Shown: positions 1 to 11,611 of the stretch, piece after piece
How positions within the stretch are numbered: the first letter of the stretch is position 1
How the letters are laid out: each line of letters opens with the position of its first letter
Assembly (NCBI GenBank): GCA_949825065.1
Contig: OX463839.1
Coordinates: 30,203,540 to 30,267,539 of the forward strand
Source: Odontocerum albicorne
Taxonomy: Eukaryota; Arthropoda; Insecta; Trichoptera; Odontoceridae
Direction of reading: 5' to 3'
Length of the DNA: 64,000 bases
Program-made: the position numbers and the translations under genes
Notes under the pieces: generated by a model
What the model was told of the DNA's origin: nothing
Database searches by the model: none
Seen by the model: only the letters and a program-made list of their open reading frames with translations

Positions 1-910
1 AAAAGTTTTAGGACCGGTCACCGTGTGGCGCTGCCAGTCACCTGATTGGATTTTTTTTTATTGTTAGGTTACCACATCTATCATTGACACTTCCCTCCAA
101 ATTTCAGCGTCCTGGCTTGACATTTGTAAAAGTTACGCTGCACTGAGTACATCTACCTTTGTGCGTGTTTTCGATTTTTTACAAGTTTGAAAATGGCATC
201 AACTGTGCATCAACGAGTTTGCATTAAATTTTGTGTGAAAAATGGATTTAACGGTCCACAGACCTTGGAAATGTTGGAGAAGTGTTTTTCGAGAACGAGA
301 CCGCTTCAGAAGTGGTCGTGAGTCGGTCGAGGATGACGAACGCAGTGGCAGTCGAAAACCGATGAAAACATCGATAAAGTCAAAGAAATGTTCGCCGAAA
401 ACCGCAAATTGACCATTAGAGAGCTGGCAGAGGACTTGAACATTGCTTATAGATCCGCTCAAGACATTTTGGTTAGTGATTTGGGCCTCAGACGTGTCGC
501 TGCAAAACTGGTGCCGAAACACCTCAATTTCATGCAAAAAAAGGACCACGTTGAAATCGCGAAAGACATGATTTCCATGAGTTTTTGACCAAAAACAGCA
601 CGAATACTATCCAGCAGCCTTCGAATTCACCTGATCTGGCTCTCTGCGAATTTTTCCTGTTCAACCGACTTTAAAAACCGCTTCGCGGAACGCGTTACAG
701 CACCTGAGAGGATATCATGAAAAAATCGAAGACGGCTCTGATTGATATACCGAAAATTGAGTACCAGCGGTGTTTCGAGCATTGGATCAAGCGCTGGCGT
801 AAGTGCGTTGCAGTCGATGGGGAGTACTTTGAAGGGGACCATATCGATTTTGATGAAACTTGTATTTTCGATTTTACGAATAAAGTCCTAAAACTTTTTG
901 ATCAAGGTAG
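1..910 (+). mobile_element. Mar-A mariner, internally deleted copy 1 (left end cut by window)
   Basis: Right TIR at about 886-910 (reads CTAAAACTTTTTGATCAAGG then TAG) is followed by TA. The left TIR is cut by the window edge by about 12 bases. A transposase reading starts at 193 (MASTVHQRV) and continues after a frameshift as a helix-turn-helix half at 388-560 (ENRKLTIRELAEDLNIAY). It then jumps directly to the region of the third catalytic residue (SPDLALCEFFLF), so the part with the first two catalytic Asp is missing. The C-terminal tail (IPKIEYQRCFEHWIKRWRKC) is readable at 740-800. A second copy with the same deletion is at 50673-51583. Confidence 0.88.
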
Positions 911-1069
911 TATATACTATAATAGTAGTCGCCATTCCGTCTCCTCGGCCGCCGACCAATATAGATTTCCCCGAAGCGAAATGAAATTCTTGAAAATAGA
1001 TCGATCATTTAATTTCAGTTGATAATTGTCTGGTAAAATTTACCAAATCGGGGAAACAAAGTTAGGCTT

Positions 1070-1286
1070 GAATTCATAGTCCGGTCTTAGCGCACAATTA
1101 CTAAATCTTAACTGCTTTTTTACTGATTAAATAAGTATTTCAAGATAAATTTTGTACCTTCCTTAAATAAGGGAGTCACATAGTTTTATTACCTCATTAT
1201 AAATTTGGTGCTTATTAGTTCGACTCTGAATACAAATCACGAAATTTCAAGGTTAAAAATTAGTGTTTAGGCCGGACTATGAATTC
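1070..1286. mobile_element. Small MITE-like element with about 15 bp inverted ends
   Basis: The left end GAATTCATAGTCCGG (1070-1084) is repeated inverted as CCGGACTATGAATTC at 1272-1286. The bases just inside also match imperfectly. There is no ORF. The terminal GAATT could be a target-site duplication. Superfamily not identified. Confidence 0.55.
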
Positions 1287-1468
1287 GGACCTTAACGTTT
1301 CGAGATATTTGCGATAAAATAAATTTTGATTAGTTTTTTTATGAATATAAATCAATGTTGGTTGGAAGAATGTGTGCAAAATTATAAGAAAAATATCTGA
1401 CAATGAATGTTAATTAGTCGAAAGTCATGGTTGTTGAAAAGAGCGATTTTATGAGTAACTGTAATGTA

Positions 1469-2800
1469 CGAGGCGTATCCAGAAAGTAAGTGTACTGAGG
1501 CTCTCACGACCGGATGGATTTTATTTTCGACATGTTGGCTACACTTCCGTGTAGCCTGACCCTTCCCCTCCGCAACGAGACCGGTTCGAGGTCAGTACGT
1601 TGAGAAGTGTCGACGCGACAACACGTTTCGTAAAAAATGTCAATCGAATCTCCCGCCAAGTGCGAAATACGCGGCGTCATCTGTTATCTCGTTTGGAAGG
1701 GAAAACCTCCGGTTGAGGTTTTGTAATGAGATGAAAACTGCATATGGTGATAAAGCTATGAATCGTACGAGTGTGTACAAGTGATGTCGCGAGTTTAAAA
1801 ACGGTCGTACGTCTGTGCATGATGATCAGAGGAGCGGAAGACCTTCAATTGTGACTGACGAAATTGTGGAAAAAATCGAAAATGCGCTCCGTGACGATCG
1901 CAGATTGACTGTGGATGAACTTTCTGCGATGTTTCCGCAAATCTCCAGATCTCTACTACACGAAACCATCACAGAAACCCTCGGATATCGGAAACTGTCC
2001 GCGAGGTGGGTCCCAAAACAGCTGACAGACCAACACAAGTTGAATCGAGTGGAGGCCGGACAAGAGTTTTTGAGGCGCTGCCAACTCCATGGAGATGAAT
2101 TTCTCCGCTCCATCGTTACTGGAGATGAAACTTGGGTTGCACACTACACGCCTGAAACCAAAAGGCAGTCTCAAAAGTGACGTCACACCTCTTCACCCTC
2201 CGCCAAAAAGTTCAAAACCACAATTTCAGCCAAGAAAATCATGACATCCGTGTTTTGGGACTGTCAAGGCATAATTTTAATTGAATATATGCCTCAAGGG
2301 TAGACCATCAACTCTGCAAGATACTGTGAGACCCTAAAAAAATTGCGGAGGGCGATTCAGAATAAGAGGAGAGGCATGCTGACAAAGGGAGTCTGCCTGC
2401 TGCACGAAAATGCCAGACCACACACGGCCAACGCCACGAAGGAACTGCTCGCCTCGTTTAAATGGGATGTCCTGAACCATCCCGCGCATTCCCCTGACCT
2501 AGCACCTTCAAATTACTATCTCTTTACCTCCCTGAAGCTGCACATGGGTGGAAAAAGGTTTTCAACCGACGAGGAGGTAAAGGAGGAGGTGGAGAAGTGG
2601 ACGGAGGAGTTGGCGGGAAACTATTTCGAGGAAGGCATCAAAAAGTTGATACCCCGCTCTCCACCTGCATTGAGAGGAATGGCGACTATGTCGAAAAATA
2701 TCTTACATATGTACTACGGTAACCACGTAATTTTTTTGTTTAAATAAAAAAAATTGTAACCTACAAAAATTCAGTACACTTTATTTCTGGATATGCCTCG
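1469..2800 (+). mobile_element. Mar-B mariner element, full length but dead
   Basis: TIRs are CGAGGCGTATCCAGAAAGTA at 1469 and its imperfect inverse ending at 2800 (TTTCTGGATATGCCTCG). TA lies on both sides (1467-1468 and 2801-2802). The length of 1332 bp is that of a full mariner. The TIR resembles that of the deleted copy at 44089-45053 (shared TCCAGAAAGTA core), so the two belong to related families. Confidence 0.93.
1637..2747 (+). pseudogene. Mar-B mariner transposase pseudogene
   Basis: Reading starts at about 1637 (MSIESPAKCEIRGVI) but has stops and frame breaks before 1815. The helix-turn-helix part is open at 1815-2180 (ERSGRPSIVTDEIVEKIENA by similarity to mariner; RWVPKQL motif; first catalytic Asp in TGDETWVAHYTPE). 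A stop follows in the linker. The C-terminal catalytic part is open at 2343-2747. Here the second catalytic Asp is Glu (LLHENARPH instead of HDN) and the third is Asn (SPDLAPSNYYLF). Mariner transposase cuts and rejoins DNA with three Asp residues (DD34D), so this copy cannot be active. Confidence 0.9.
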
Positions 2801-3005
2801 TATGTGTGTGCAATGGGAAGATTATAGGTAGAAGAATTTGCTATTTATTTGGGGAGCATATTTTCAAGAGATGGTAAGATATTAATGTGTGTGTTACTAA
2901 AGGTAACAAGGTCAAAAGCGCGTTTAACACTGGTTTTTTTTTCAATAAATCAATCGCAAAATCTTCAAAAATGATTGTGAAAGCAAAACCTGAGCATTAA
3001 AAGGG

Positions 3006-3250
3006 AGTGAGCAGAATAAATGCGACAAAAATCCGTGCTTTCTGTAGAATATCTGATATAACAATGTTCGATAGAAGCAGAAATGACCGGATGAAGGATA
3101 ACTGTTTGTTAGAGATGGATGTTATAAGTGGAATTAAGCAAGAAATCTTGAAATGGTTCAGCCATATTGAGAGAGTGAGTTGCGAAAAACGTTCAACAAA
3201 TATCAGGAATGAACGGAAAATTAGGAACGGGTAGACCGAGGAAAGAGTGG
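3006..3250 (+). mobile_element. Non-LTR retrotransposon fragment (C-terminal end of reverse transcriptase ORF)
   Basis: The translation keeps the typical tail of insect non-LTR reverse transcriptase proteins: R.SDITMFDRSRNDRMK, then EILKWFSHIERV, then after a stop GRPRKEWKE. It resembles the better preserved copies at 14.6-15.6 kb and 18.1-18.4 kb. Heavily mutated; it runs into the tandem repeat that follows. Confidence 0.5.
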
Positions 3251-3288
3251 AAGGAGATAGTTGGAGAAGTTTTAAATTTAACCAATCG

Positions 3289-3745
3289 TACACTTTGAAG
3301 CGCATTTTCAAGTGTAGATAGAATAAGGCATCATTCTCACCATGTCCCTACCAGCGGTACATTATGAAGCACATTTTCAAGTGTAGACAAGATAAGGTAT
3401 CAATCTCATATATCAAGTCCCTACCAGCCGTACACTTTGAAGCGTGTTTTCAGGTGTAAACATGATACGGCATCAATTTCATATATCCCTTCCCTACCAG
3501 CCATACACTATGAAGCACATTTTCAAGTGTAGACAAGATAAGGTATCAATTTCATATATCATGTCTCTACCAGCCGTACATTTGGAAGCGCATTTTCAGT
3601 TATATACAGGATAAGGCACGTATCTCATATATTACGTCCCTACCAGCGGTACACTTGGAAGCGCATTTTCAGGTGTAAACTGAGGATAAGGCGACAATCG
3701 CATATATCACGTTCCTATCAGCTGTACACTTGAAAACGCATTTTT
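3289..3745 (+). repeat. Tandem repeat, about 6 units of about 73 bp
   Basis: Six diverged units begin near 3289, 3359, 3432, 3505, 3579 and 3652. Each carries GAAGCGCATTTTCA, then ATAAGG, CTCATATAT and CCCTACCAGC. A partial seventh starts at about 3727. Units 2 and 4 (CACATTTTCAAGTGTAGACA) are more alike than neighbours, which suggests that a two-unit block was copied. Confidence 0.9.
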
Positions 3746-4823
3746 GAGTTTTTCTCACTCTTACATTTATTTACCTCTTTCTAAAGTTAACTCCAAATGC
3801 TCTTGTTTTCGTATCATGCCGTTTTCGAAACGATATAAAGGACGTATTACTTTTTATCGAACGATATCCTGACTTTTATCTCCCAGCAAATATTAGTTTG
3901 TTTCAATTTCCAAGTTTGTCACATTTCAGGCTGGTGTTGAGATAGCTGTCGGCAATAATTTGCCTTTTTACCGTTTCATGGAAATGTCAGAAAGTGTTAT
4001 ATTTTTTCTTCATGTTTGCCGAAAAGAGGTCACCCGCTCGAGCTATGGTTAGGGCTGTTAACATTATGCTTACTCGAAGAAGAATAGGTGGAAGGTTCGA
4101 TGAAGTCTGGGGAGCATATTGTAACTAGTATGAATGATAGCAGTCCCTAGAAAATTCCGCGCATTTTTTCAGTAATTGCTTGAAAATGTATATATTTATC
4201 CCTACGAGTTCCGTAAAAATGTTTCATAATACTGTATAAATCATGTTGTGACATTTAAAAAAAATTATATATGTATGGAAAAGGATCGGCAAAACGCATT
4301 TCGTGATTTTATTTGAAATATTGAATAAACATCTCAAATCTAACATGTGTGAAAATATCAAGCTACTAAAATGTATATTTTACAGTTGAATTCCGTTGAA
4401 AAAATCACCCCATACAAAGTCATACAGAGCAATGCCATGTTTTTCCGATTATCTCATCAACAGGTAAAATATGAATTGGGTTAATTTTCCATACAATAGG
4501 ATAGGCTATTCCTCATGATCGAGTATGATTGTCAGCCATCCTGTGAATGGAAAACACCTAACATATGATGTACGTGTATTGGTTCATTGTGTGCAAGCGG
4601 TTACGCTTAGCAAGCACACACTATTGACAGAGCAAACCCAAATTTTTGACAACAAGGATATCTAACTTCCAAGACTATCAGCAGGTTTAATCTGCTACAG
4701 TCTTTATATAGCGCTAGTTAGTATATTTTTAGTAACACTATAGGAATTAATGATAAGCAGTATATAAGCTACAGAAAAACATGCATTCATATTTTAATTG
4801 GCCTAAGAGTTAGATTAGCCTGG
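3746..4823. other. AT-rich stretch, nothing recognised
   Basis: No coding frame or element end that I can support. A small imperfect hairpin lies near 4588-4620, where TGTGTGC and GCACACA pair around AGCGGTTACGCT. It is probably repeat debris. Confidence 0.4.
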
Positions 4824-4900
4824 AAACGAATGCTCCGGGAATCGAACCTGGGACGTTGGTTGATTAGTATGAATGCAACCGTTAGACTACGGCTGCCGAC
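4824..4900 (-). repeat. tRNA-like sequence, probable SINE head
   Basis: On the minus strand the stretch has a B box (GGTTCGATTCC) and an A-box-like TAGTCTAACGG at tRNA spacing. The acceptor ends do not pair and no clean cloverleaf forms. I therefore read it as a tRNA-derived repeat head, not a working tRNA gene. Confidence 0.5.
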
Positions 4901-5405
4901 ATTTTGCATAAATATATTGTGGAGACAATAAAGAAAAAGCTGTATAAAAATGAATCGAGAATTGGTAACCCTTGTGAAAATGTTTCAAATATTACGTAAT
5001 AAGAATAAAGCAGTTGTTGAATAATCAATACACCAAAAGTGTACGCAATATTCTATTATATTTTGTAGCCTTATTTTTGAAGGAGTACAGCAATATTTAA
5101 TAATTAACCGAATAAGGTCAAATTGTTGTAAGACATCATACAATACATTCACGTTCTGAGACATATTAAATAAACTCGACTAAAATAGTGTTTGATGATT
5201 ATGATATGAAAATTGGTGTTATTAGTGACAATAAGCAACTTGAAGGGTGCGTCGATGACTTGATTTTTATCCAAGCGCTATCGCTACTCGAGGAAATTTT
5301 CAGTGAACAAGTCCAACGGCAACACAAAACTATCGAACTGATACTCGTATAAATCCCATTACTTAATTAACAATAAACTATTAAGGTTCGAAAAATAATG
5401 ACAGA

Positions 5406-5660
5406 CGACCTCCGTGGCCTAGTTGGTAAGATACCCGTTTTCCGACTCGGAGGTTACGAGTTCTATTCCCGCTGGAAACCAGATTTAAAAAAAAATGTTT
5501 TCAATCTGGTTTTCACTTAAGACCTCATAAATATCTTTTTTTGGTTGTGGAAATGGCCACATGACAATAATCTCACAAGGCTGTACTGTACACTAAGAAG
5601 GTGTTATACATTATTCGCTCGGACGCTGCTATAGCTGCCAGACCTGATTTATTTAATAAT
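5406..5660 (+). mobile_element. tRNA-derived SINE, family 1, copy 1
   Basis: The tRNA-like head at 5407-5477 has an A box (TGGCCTAGTTGG) and a B box (GAGTTCTATTCC). A body follows with CCAGATTT, an A-rich run and GGTTTTCACTTAAGACCTCA, then TGGAAATGGCCACATGACAA. Copies at 9223-9400 and 16017-16130 share head and body in the same order, which is the mark of a dispersed SINE. The 3' limit is approximate. Confidence 0.7.
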
Positions 5661-5761
5661 AGATAGTGACTTAATTTAAACGGCACTGTATGAAATAGTT
5701 CTTTGAATTGAATAGTCCGATATAGTTAATGGTTTATAAAATGGACAAATGTAAAATAATA

Positions 5762-7050
5762 CTAGGTTAGTCAAAAAGTTTTGAAAGCGGAAATGAAAAT
5801 ACATTTTTTTGGGGTGAAATCACTTTTATTGCTCAGTATAGTCTCCCATAAGATCAATACACTTGGTCCAACGATCTTCCAACTTTGTTGTCCCATCACG
5901 GAAGTGACTTTCTGGAAGGCCTGCAAAATACTCCTCTACGACGGCTATAACCTCTTCGTTTGATGAAAAATGCTTTCCTCGAAAGAATTTTTTGAGGTGT
6001 GAGAACAGCCAGAAGTCAGAGGGAGCTAAATCTGGCGAATAGGGTGGATGCTGCAACAATTCGTACCCCAATTCACTGATTTTTGCGATGGTTTTTTGAG
6101 CTGTGTGAGCAGGTGCATTGTCTTGATAAAAATGATTTTTTTCTTCTGCAAACCGGGTCTTTTTTCACAAATTTTTCATCCAACTGGTTCAAAAGGTCAC
6201 AATAATAACCAGAGTTGATTGTCTTACCAGTTTGGAGATAATATATCAATAAAATTCCTTTTGCATCCCAAAAAACTGACGCTAACACCTTCTTGGCCGA
6301 TTTCTGGACACGAACTCGCTTCGGAGCCAAAGTGCCTGGTTCACACCACTCCTTAGCCTCTTGTTTTGATTCAGGATCATGGTGGTAGACCCAAGTCTCA
6401 TCCATAGTGATGAATCGACGCAGAAAATCCTTTTTATCCTTTCGAAATTGCTCCAAATGTTGCTCAGAAAGTCGCATTTGAACGTGTTTTTGTTGCATTG
6501 TTAGCAAATGCGGCACCCATTGTGCACACAGTTTTTTGAAACCCAAAACTTCAGCCAAAATATGCCATGTTGTTCCATGTGAGATGCCTATGGTGTCAGC
6601 TATCACATCCACAGTCGATCTATGATCTTCCAAAACCATATTCTGTATTTTCGCTATGATTTCTGGTGTTGATGCACTTTTTGGACGTCCTGAGCGTGGA
6701 TCGTCTTCAACGCTTGTACGGCCACGCTTAAACTCCAAAACCCATCGGTGAACGGTTGGAAATGAAGGAGAAGACTCCTTTAATACTTTCACCATCTTTG
6801 CATGGATCTCAGTAGCCGATAAACCTTCCAAAACAAAGAATTTAATCACTGCACGATATTCGGATTTTTCCATTGTTAAAAAATACACTGACACGTCAAC
6901 TTCAAATGGCTTGTAAACAAAGAATGAATTGACAGATCGAAATGAAATTTTGAGTACGTTCTTATGAAAGATGAAATATTAAAATGGCGTAGAAATTTTG
7001 GTTTTCTACTGCTCCATAGATGTCGCTTTCAAAACTTTTTGACTAACCAG
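5762..7050 (-). mobile_element. Mar-C mariner, copy 1
   Basis: TIRs are CTAGGTTAGTCAAAAAGTTT at 5762 and its inverse ending at 7050 (ACTTTTTGACTAACCAG, one base lost). TA lies at 5760-5761 and 7051-7052. The 1289 bp element is nearly identical to the one at 23191-24482, so both moved recently. Confidence 0.96.
5826..6894 (-). pseudogene. Mar-C mariner transposase, frameshifted (copy 1)
   Basis: The 5' part (6073-6894) begins MSVYFLTMEKSEYRAV; the MEK methionine is the likely true start. It has the helix-turn-helix region, the linker motif WVPHLLT and the first catalytic Asp (TMDETWVYHH). The frame is lost in an A-rich stretch near 6140-6176. It resumes at 5826-6071 with the third Asp (SPDLAPSDFWLF) and the normal C-terminus GDYTEQ. 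The near-twin at 23349-24418 has the same frame break, so the lesion predates their separation. This copy has also lost one further base near 6130. Confidence 0.9.
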
Positions 7051-7052
7051 TA

Positions 7053-7569
7053 GGTTGAAAATGAAAAGTTTTTTATTTCCAATATTAGGAATTAAATAAC
7101 CGCTTCAAAGAAGGTCAGCATTCGACATTCGTCAGATTCTCTCTCAACATGAGCGTAAATATCGCACGAAGCTTTTACAATTTGTATTACAATGATAATC
7201 ATTCTTGAGAACGGGTTGTTTATGGAAATTTTGAGAAAGATGTAACGGAAAATTACGGAGCATTGATCTCTATGTTCACATCCGTAAATATTCTTACGTT
7301 TCTGAAAACTAAACAATGGAATAGCTGATGCTATGTAAAAAGTGATGGCTACCGTAGATGTTACTTTACTTGATTAGTCTATTTTGTGGAGTCTTCATTA
7401 TTTTTTTACAAAGGAATAATTTAATACATACTTTTTTTATGGCATCCAAGATGGTAATAATTTTAAACTTCGAGGAATTATTAACAGTAAATGTTTAATG
7501 AGTACAGCTAAAAGATGTTAAGATTTTTTGATCTAGCCTCCGTGAATCATTATTATAAACAGGCAGCAT
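7053..7569. other. AT-rich intergenic stretch, nothing recognised
   Basis: Short open frames here (for example 7092-7316 on the minus strand) show no family motif and look like chance. Confidence 0.4.
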
Positions 7570-8150
7570 ACATGTTAATATCTACGAGTATATCAAGTTA
7601 GGACAAAGTATTTCATTTGAGGATTGCACTCTCAAGGAAATAAGTAGAAGAGCAAAACTAGCTTGGAGTTCCTTTGCACGACTGAATTGCATTTTCAAGA
7701 ACAATTTCCCAACCTGTCTCAAACGGAAGGTATTGAACCAATGCATCTTACCAGTACTAACAAATGGATACGGAACATGGACGCTTTCTGTGCAAATGAA
7801 ACAAAAGCTCCCGACTACACAACGCAGCATGGACAAGTGCATGCTAGGTTATAACAGAAGTGACCGCAAATGTAAAAGTTGATATTATAGAGGTCACAAA
7901 AAGACTGAAGTGGAAGTGAGCTGGGCACGTCGCCCGAACAACGAACCATCGTTGGACGTATGGAGTAATCCAGTGGTACCCTACAGGAAGAACTAGGCCT
8001 GTAAGAAGACTAAAGGCACGCTGGGTGGACGAGATACGTAAGCAAGCAGTGATTACGTGGCAGCAATGTGCAAATGCCCGAATTTCTTGGAAACAACTTG
8101 GAGAGGTCTATGTCCTGCAGTGGATGAATGTAGACTGATGATGATGATGA
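7570..8150 (+). mobile_element. RTE-like non-LTR retrotransposon, 3' end
   Basis: The translation follows the C-terminal region of RTE-type reverse transcriptase proteins. EISRRAKLAWSSFARLN and LKRKVLNQCILPVLTNGYGT come first, then LKWK.AGHVAR, then RWVDEIRKQA and LGEVYVLQWMNVD. It ends in a (TGA)n-type tail (TGATGATGATGAT near 8137-8150), as RTE elements do. At least one frame change lies near 7855. Confidence 0.72.
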
Positions 8151-8227
8151 TATCAACTTTAATTGTTATATGTTCATTAAGAAAAAAACAAAGGAAACAA
8201 AACATGACTAAAACATCACTTCTGGGA

Positions 8228-8608
8228 TTGTGTGTAGGAACTTATCCATACGGTGTTTAAACTGGCTCAATGTCACAGTACGCACTACGTTATTGGACAA
8301 AGATTCCATAACTCTGTTAGCAAAAAATGTGTCCTTAGATTACTGTGAAATTTAGTTTTGGAAAATTTTAACTCATGACCTCTCAAATGTGTGATTTGAT
8401 TTAAAGAAAATTGTCCATGGACTTCTGAGCAATCGTAATGATGTTCAAGATTTTCAAGAACACTCAAGTCTCCACGGTTTCGTCTTTGTTGCAGAGTAGG
8501 AAACTTCAATAAACGCAGTCTATCTTCGTAAGTCAGATTAGTCCGACATCTTGATTTTTGGTTGGTTGGTTTTAATTCCTTAAAACTGAAGCAAATGTAC
8601 CGCACCAT
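8228..8608 (-). mobile_element. Second non-LTR retrotransposon 3' fragment (CR1/Jockey-like tail)
   Basis: The minus-strand translation has the tail motifs of many arthropod non-LTR reverse transcriptases: TYEDRLRLLKFPTLQQRRNR then GDLSVLENL, LRGHELKF, and in a shifted frame NNVVRTVTLSQFKHRMDK. One frameshift lies near 8320. This is a different family from the 7.6-8.15 kb fragment, which lies beside it in the opposite direction. Confidence 0.68.
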
Positions 8609-8609
8609 A

Positions 8610-9222
8610 ATATCTAGTCATATTGTTTAAAAACAAAGCCTTGCGGACTCTCGTTTTGAATTTGGGCAAACACCTAATAATAAAAATCAAAGAAGGGATC
8701 AATTTATTTTCTCATCAACCTTGAATAACTAGCGACATAATATGTTAGCTAACCAATTAACGTGGATCAATTAAACGAATAATTGATATTTGGTATATGG
8801 ATGTGGTTCCGAAATTTTACTTCCAGGTACCAATCTCTTATAAATACTGATGAAAGGGCTGATGAACATTCGAAGGCTGGAATTTCAGGGAGACCGGGGA
8901 CAGAACAATTTGGATCATTATCATCATGGAGGCCAAGTTCTTCAAAATCATTTGGCTATCGGTGTAGTGTAAGGTCTCAACTCAACCCTTGTAATTACTG
9001 AACATGATCAAATCATTCCGGAGTTATAATAGATTCATAAGGTTGGAATGTCGATCGAGGGAAATATTAGACTAGTCCGAATCGTTCTCATGTAGATAAA
9101 AATTTGATCCCTTTTAATTTAAAATTTAATTAGACATTACCAGAAGATAAGTGTTACCAAATACAATCAGCCAGTAATAAAATCCATATAACTAACTCTG
9201 CTGTGTAGATGATTTACTTTGA
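8610..9222. other. Intergenic stretch, nothing recognised
   Basis: A 72-codon open frame at 8783-9001 (+) has no recognisable motif. I see no splice context or repeat structure. Confidence 0.4.
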
Positions 9223-9400
9223 GTTTGGCGACCGCCTTGTTGGTAAGATGCCTTATCTTCTGACCGGGGGTTGCGTGTTCGATTCCCGTTGGAACCCACA
9301 TTAAAAAAAATTCTGTCTGGTTGTCACTTAAAACATTAACATATTTTTGGTTAGTTGGAAGAGATTTCCACACTGCAATAAACCCGCCAAATTATTGTGC
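9223..9400 (+). mobile_element. tRNA-derived SINE, family 1, copy 2
   Basis: The head has A-box-like CGCCTTGTTGGTAAG and B box GTTCGATTCCC. The body has ATTAAAAAAAATTCTGTCTGG, then GTTGTCACTTAAAAC and CCACACTGCAATAAACCCGCC. These parallel the 5406 copy in order and spacing. Confidence 0.7.
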
Positions 9401-10675
9401 AATAAACAAAAGTATATAATAATTCAGTAGCCAAATCGTCTAGACTCGAGTGCGTTATTCTTCAGAAATAAACTACTAGAAAAAAATCCAAATCAGAGAA
9501 TCTTTAAATACGCGATTCTGCAATATCATATTATGATACTTCCTCTTTTGTATATTTTAATGTCGAGTATGTGAATGCAAATCAATAAAAAACATTTAAG
9601 ATTTATTTTAGTTCAATTTTTGACCCCTATTAGGATAGTAATCCGGCTAACGCTTCTGACTTTATTTAGAAAAGGTCCACTCAACCCTTACTGGTGATCA
9701 AATCTGAAAGTTAAATATTTTGTCCGGTTAAAATTCATGAATATAGCTGGCGTATGTATACCTGTAAAATTAGACCAACACTACTGATTCAATTACTTGG
9801 ATCATTTTACTTGTAAATTGGTCAAGTATTGAAAAGTTGTATATGGAAAACTAAGATCATTTTTATTGTATAAAAAAAGTAAGTTTAATTATTTTAATTG
9901 ATTTTATAATTTGTATTTGAGATCAATATTAAAATTTCTCGTTGAGATTAAGAAGTAATATCACGTCTTAATGTGTATTTCAAGTTTTATTGCTTGATTT
10001 AACTTAATGAGTATATGTTTTTGATGAACAGTTTTTACAAATTGCAGGAACCTCACTTGCTCCATCCGTTTTAGATACTGGCAAAAGATTTTGCTTAATT
10101 CTGGATCGAAGATTAATTATTAACGGTGACGAGTTTCACGCAACTCTGCAACATTGTGTCTTTTTTCTGCCACTCATGGCGTAAGCAACGTATAAATCAA
10201 TATGTGCTCACAAAAGGGTATACCCCTGAAATTTACTCAGAAAAAGAAATATTGATAATTAATTTAATTTAAGGTACGCGCTTTTTTCATAGCACACTGA
10301 GCTAGCCCACCTAATTAGTGGAGCGCTTACCTGATTTGATTGAACACGCTTTTCTTTTATTTTCGCCTATTTTTTTGCGGACTTGTCGCAATAAACTCAA
10401 GGTAAACGAATATTGATTATTACTATAGACGTCCACATGTTCCCAATTTGGCATCAAGCGTAGGCTAATCATATGATGTAGAAGGCTTTCGCTGATGTTC
10501 GTAACCAATATATATTCCGCTTTCAAAATTGATGAGTTTCATCAAGCGGACATAATCAATAAATAGTACTTAACATACGTATGGCCTGGTTGAATGTTTG
10601 TTTTCAAACATAAATATATTTTTAAATAGGAAAGCATACTATTTTTTTCATTGTCGTAACATTAAAATGTCATCG
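9401..10675. other. AT-rich intergenic stretch, nothing recognised
   Basis: No coding frame, repeat or element end that I can support. Confidence 0.4.
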
Positions 10676-10830
10676 GTGCTGTGGCTCAGTAATTAGCATG
10701 CTTGCTGAGCACACAGGCGATCAGGGTTCGATTCACAGAATTATGGGTTCGACGATCAGAATGTATTATTCTGACGCTTTTTAGTTACTTCAAAAATATT
10801 CTTGGAGATGTTACAAGGGTTACAAAATAG
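10676..10830 (+). mobile_element. tRNA-derived SINE-like repeat, family 2
   Basis: A box TGTGGCTCAGTAATTAGC and B box GGGTTCGATTC sit at tRNA spacing (10683-10735). The flanks do not pair as an acceptor stem, and the unrelated 3' body includes the duplicated words GGGTTCGA and GATCAG. Only one clear copy in the window, so it is less certain than family 1. Confidence 0.5.
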
Positions 10831-11303
10831 CGCTATATAATTTACTATTTTTTTTGCTAATTTATGAAAAGATCAAGGGTTGTCAAAGCCTAATTAAGGA
10901 TTTTATTATTAACTTTCATTAGTAGTGTGAGCTGCCAGTTGAACGTTATTTTATGCATTTAATCTTTGATTTTGATACGTCAGTTTCTCTATGCCTTTCA
11001 GCTCATTGTTCGCAATACTGAACAATGAAGTCTTGGTAACTAAAGCTTACCCATAAAGTATGTACTCGTATATTCATTATTGTGTCTCTTGGTTGTCATT
11101 GCCGCTTTCAAATGATTTTTTCTCAGTTATAACATATAAGTTTACTGAACTTTCCACTATCATTAACACATTCCGAATATAAGGTCACTTCAAACGATAG
11201 TACATAAGCATATAACGCAACGCAACACTGATACCATTATTATCACCAAGGGACATGTTTCATTGTTAGTTCAAAATTAGCTGGCAAACAAAATATATTT
11301 TAT

Positions 11304-11611
11304 CATTTTGGTGCTCATTACAAATGAACTTATACGAGTATATGGTATGCCGCCGTTTTGTATTGGTTAGTATAAAACAACATTTTGGTACTCATTACAA
11401 ATGAACTTATACGAATATGTGATATGCCGCCGCTTTGTATTGGTTAGTATAAAACAACATTTTGGTACTCATTACAAATGAACTTATACGAGTATATGAT
11501 ATGCCGCCGCTTTGTATTGGTTAGTATAAAACAACATTTTGGCACTCGTTACAAATGTGAACTTATAGGAGTATATGCCGCCCCTTTGTATTGGTTAGTA
11601 TGAAACATTTT
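11304..11611 (+). repeat. Tandem repeat, 4 units of 77 bp
   Basis: Units start at 11304, 11381, 11458 and 11535. Each holds CATTTTGGTRCTCATTAC, then AACTTATACGAGTATATG and GCCGCCGCTTTGTATTGG. The first three are nearly identical; the fourth has small indels. Confidence 0.95.

Noticed and set aside
3289..3745. CRISPR-like regular repeats
   Set aside because: Direct tandem units without unique spacers, in a eukaryotic genome; an ordinary minisatellite.
4824..4900. Possible functional tRNA gene (minus strand)
   Set aside because: A and B boxes are present, but the acceptor arms do not pair and no clear anticodon arm forms; kept as a SINE-like head.
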